From NCBI RefSeq assembly GCF_003522965.1, contig NZ_CP031513.1, positions 1-64,000 of the forward strand: DNA of 64,000 bases, given 5' to 3'. This stretch comes from Bombilactobacillus bombi (lineage in GTDB: Bacteria; Bacillota; Bacilli; Lactobacillales; Lactobacillaceae). This document shows, in pieces, positions 60,491 to 64,000 of the stretch; positions within the stretch are counted from its first letter, which is position 1, and the number at the start of each line of letters is the position of its first letter. The translations under genes and the position numbers were made by a program. The notes beneath the pieces were generated by a model. It was not told the origin of the DNA. It worked only from the letters and a program-made list of their open reading frames with translations, and did no database searches.

Positions 60491-61435
60491 ATGCAAATAA
60501 CACAATTTAGCTCTAAAGTTCAAGAATTATATCATCAGATACAACAACAAGTACAAGCCAAAATAATTTTACAGGATAATGGCCGCCAAGAAGATTGGCT
60601 GGCCTTTGATCAATCTGGTCACAAAAGAGATCATACCGGTAATATTTACCTGGAAATGGCCCAATCATCGAATCCTGATTTTACCTTAGCACATGAATTA
60701 CGTCACATTCAAATGGAAATGAGTAATTTTGCAGAGATTAGTTTTCCCATTACAACTACTAAACCTGAGTTTGATCAACAATTACAAGCTACTGCCGTTT
60801 CTTTATTAGGTAGTGTGGAGCATGTCTTAATTATGCAACAACAACGTGCTGCTGGTGAAATCACCAATCAAGTTAAGTCCGATTTTATCGCAGGATTAGC
60901 ACAAAAAGTTGAACCTGAAACACCAGCTACAGCACAATATTTTGTTTTTCGTATTTTGATGCTGTTGGATGCTTTGACTTTTAGTGAAGGCCAAGACTGG
61001 AATCATTGGGAAAAGCTTTATCCTCAATCCTGGTCCGCGGCTAGTTTTTTGTACCAAAGTATGACCAAACGCTTAACTGCCAATGCTTTTGCAGTGCGCC
61101 GTCAAGAAGTCAATTTATTAAGTGAGTTTAATCAACTTTTACACAAACAAAATTATCAAGATTTACCATATACTGATTTTGTTGCCATTGCTCCTATTCT
61201 CAGTGAACGCCAATTACGTTTGACCTTAGAACAAGTATTCAAAATCAAGCATGCCGAATTTTTAGATCGACAAACTAATCAACGAGCTTTTATCTTAATT
61301 GGTAATAATGATCAACAAAGCGTGGGCACTTTAAACTTACAACAATTAGATCCTACACAATATCAACGGCTTTATCAGATTAATGTTCAAGACTTTTTAA
61401 AGGCCCAACAAATTCACTATTTAATGCGCACGTAA
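60491..61435 (+). CDS. Putative zinc metallopeptidase-like protein (HELRH)
   Basis: The protein is 314 residues. 'LAHELRHIQME' near residue 77 has the HExxH zinc motif; a third ligand may be a downstream Glu or Asp. The rest is mostly helical and Gln-rich, and I do not recognise the family. The start is ATG 60491 with GAGGAAAG upstream; a GTG at 60479 overlaps that site. The Sir2 gene follows 13 bp later, so they form an operon. IrrE-type proteins have a similar motif but no HTH is seen here. Confidence 0.55.
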   Translation: MQITQFSSKVQELYHQIQQQVQAKIILQDNGRQEDWLAFDQSGHKRDHTGNIYLEMAQSSNPDFTLAHELRHIQMEMSNFAEISFPITTTKPEFDQQLQATAVSLLGSVEHVLIMQQQRAAGEITNQVKSDFIAGLAQKVEPETPATAQYFVFRILMLLDALTFSEGQDWNHWEKLYPQSWSAASFLYQSMTKRLTANAFAVRRQEVNLLSEFNQLLHKQNYQDLPYTDFVAIAPILSERQLRLTLEQVFKIKHAEFLDRQTNQRAFILIGNNDQQSVGTLNLQQLDPTQYQRLYQINVQDFLKAQQIHYLMRT

Positions 61436-61448
61436 GGGGGTAGTTATA

Positions 61449-62141
61449 GTGAAAGATTTGAATCAAGCATTACAGCAAGCACAGTATGTGGTGTTCATGA
61501 CAGGAGCAGGAGTGTCAACAGCCTCAGGAATTCCTGATTATCGTTCTGAAACGGGCGTTTATGCTGGTAAACATAATGCGGAATATATGTTAAGCCATGA
61601 TAATTTTATTCAACATCCAGCAGATTACTGGCATTTTGTTCAAGAAAATCTTTATTTTCCAGAAGCTCAACCCAACATTATTCATCAAAAAATGGCCCAA
61701 ATTGCCAATCAAAAGGGTTGTGTCATCACCCAAAATGTTGATGGCTTAGATCGCAAGGCTGGTTGTCAAAACTTAATTGAATTTCATGGAACTTTATATG
61801 ATACTTATTGTACTAAATGTGGACAAGCAGTAGATTGGCATGAATATCGTCAAGATTATCGCCATCAAAATTGTGGAGGCATCATTCGCAGTTCTATTGT
61901 ACTTTACGGTGAGAATATCAATGAAAATCATGTTTCACAATCATTACAGGCAGTAGCGCAGGCCGATTTAATAGTAGTTGTAGGAACTAGCTTTCAAGTT
62001 TATCCCTTTGCTGGTTTGATTCAATATCGCCAGCCCCAAGCACAGTTAATTGCTGTTAACAAAACACCATTATCAATGCCTAATAATGGGGAAATGATAT
62101 TGGGTGATGCGGTTAAAGTTTTTGAGGAGGTACAAGTGTAA
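61449..62141 (+). CDS. Sir2-family NAD-dependent deacylase with unusual zinc site
   Basis: The protein is 230 residues. 'GAGVSTASGIPDYRS' (19-33) binds NAD, 'TQNVDGLD' (94-101) and the catalytic His113 in 'EFHG' are intact, and 'VVVGTSFQVYPFAG' near the end completes the fold. The zinc ribbon has Cys121/Cys124, but the second pair reads His139-x2-Cys142 instead of Cys-x2-Cys. It starts at GTG 61449, behind AAGGGGG, and lies between the HELRH gene and a small helical gene with no gap. Removes acetyl or related acyl groups from Lys. Confidence 0.9.
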   Translation: MKDLNQALQQAQYVVFMTGAGVSTASGIPDYRSETGVYAGKHNAEYMLSHDNFIQHPADYWHFVQENLYFPEAQPNIIHQKMAQIANQKGCVITQNVDGLDRKAGCQNLIEFHGTLYDTYCTKCGQAVDWHEYRQDYRHQNCGGIIRSSIVLYGENINENHVSQSLQAVAQADLIVVVGTSFQVYPFAGLIQYRQPQAQLIAVNKTPLSMPNNGEMILGDAVKVFEEVQV

Positions 62142-62432
62142 ATGGCTGAATTAATTGATTATGATGCTCAAATGATGAATTTGGACCAACAAATTCTCCA
62201 ATTGTTTGTTAAAAAATTAGATTTGGCTCAAAAGTCAGTTCGACAAAAACAAATTCAAGGTGAATTATTATCTACTAGAGGACAAGATATTGAAGCTGAT
62301 GCCACCCAATTAGACTTAATACAACGTCCAGAATATCGAGAATATTTAAAAGATTTACTACGAGATTTACGAATTGTCACTCGACAATATCAAGCTAATC
62401 TTTATCGCCAACAGTCTACATCATCTAAGTAA
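62142..62432 (+). CDS. Small helical protein, chorismate mutase-like at best
   Basis: The protein is 96 residues and all helical. The N-terminal pattern 'LDQQILQLFVKKLDLAQKSV' recalls the first helix of AroQ-type chorismate mutases (Asp-x2-Ile, Leu, Lys), but the later catalytic residues are not clear. ATG 62142 directly follows the Sir2 stop. GGAGGT lies about 11 nt upstream inside the Sir2 gene. Function unknown. Confidence 0.5.
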   Translation: MAELIDYDAQMMNLDQQILQLFVKKLDLAQKSVRQKQIQGELLSTRGQDIEADATQLDLIQRPEYREYLKDLLRDLRIVTRQYQANLYRQQSTSSK

Positions 62433-62474
62433 GGTATACTAGGTAGATAAAGTCTTTTTTGTCTATATCGGTAA

Positions 62475-62483
62475 TGCTATAAT
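62475..62483 (+). promoter_or_regulatory. Extended -10 promoter of metG
   Basis: TG-C-TATAAT at 62475-62483, about 35 bp before the ATG. No clear -35 and no T-box. Confidence 0.6.
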
Positions 62484-62514
62484 TTATAGCAATAATTAAG
62501 GAAGTGAGCAGTGA

Positions 62515-64000
<1,486 letters not shown>

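Noticed and set aside
62142-62432. Chorismate mutase as a firm call
   Set aside because: Only the first helix fits the AroQ pattern; the later active-site residues are not visible.

Overview
The window is low-GC, densely coded Gram-positive DNA and fits a Lactobacillaceae chromosome. Support comes from SLAP-type S-layer attachment domains, T-box leaders in front of brnQ and trpS, ECF vitamin transport, a WxL-type surface protein, a ComX-like sigma factor, frequent TTG and GTG starts with strong AGGAGG sites, and many short rho-independent terminators. I cannot fix the genus from sequence alone. No transposase, integrase, phage structural gene or CRISPR array is visible.

Layout. 1-2.6 kb: the end of a membrane acyltransferase and a convergent YfhO-like membrane protein. 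2.9-11.2 kb: a cell-surface cluster of six separately transcribed genes. Three are S-layer-like proteins with two C-terminal SLAP modules, and three are wall hydrolases (two GH73 glucosaminidases, one amidase) carrying one SLAP module each. 11.3-18.7 kb: a membrane-anchored protein, a ComK-like regulator next to a ComX-like sigma factor, a lipoprotein, a PerM/AI-2E-type permease, a Gln/Pro-rich protein and gpmA. 19.4-27.4 kb: one 2683-residue surface protein with nine BspA/DUF285-type modules and a WxL-like C-terminus.

27.6-30.2 kb: efp followed by a probable vitamin B6 unit (kinase, ECF S component, YczE-like membrane protein). 30.3-36.0 kb: an aminotransferase, two membrane glycosyltransferases, tyrS and a DUF975 protein. 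36.0-43.1 kb: a DtxR-type regulator divergent from an HdeD-like protein, tRNA-Thr(GGU), an MFS carrier, a GH2 glycosidase, a lipoprotein and a degenerate CPBP-family protein. 43.2-50.4 kb: an intact small holin-like type I toxin locus, a PNPOx-like flavoprotein, a T-box-controlled brnQ, HelD, a T-box-controlled trpS and then a decayed second copy of the toxin locus. 50.6-55.9 kb (minus strand): a PhnDCEE-type ABC importer followed by a cytoplasmic 5'-nucleotidase-like phosphatase and a nucleoside deoxyribosyltransferase. 56-58.8 kb: a MarR regulator, a DHA2 drug exporter and a DUF4811 protein. 59-64 kb: Ppx/GppA, a PEBP protein, an operon with an HELRH putative metallopeptidase, a Sir2 deacylase and a small helical protein, and the 5' part of metG.

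The most unusual content is the compact SLAP cluster, the giant modular protein with a recent internal duplication and near-identical 19-bp repeats on both sides, the ComK/ComX-like pair, the intact and decayed type I toxin loci with a covarying hairpin, and the Sir2 operon whose zinc site seems to have His in place of one Cys. All functional calls rest on reading motifs and context by eye; no database search was possible.
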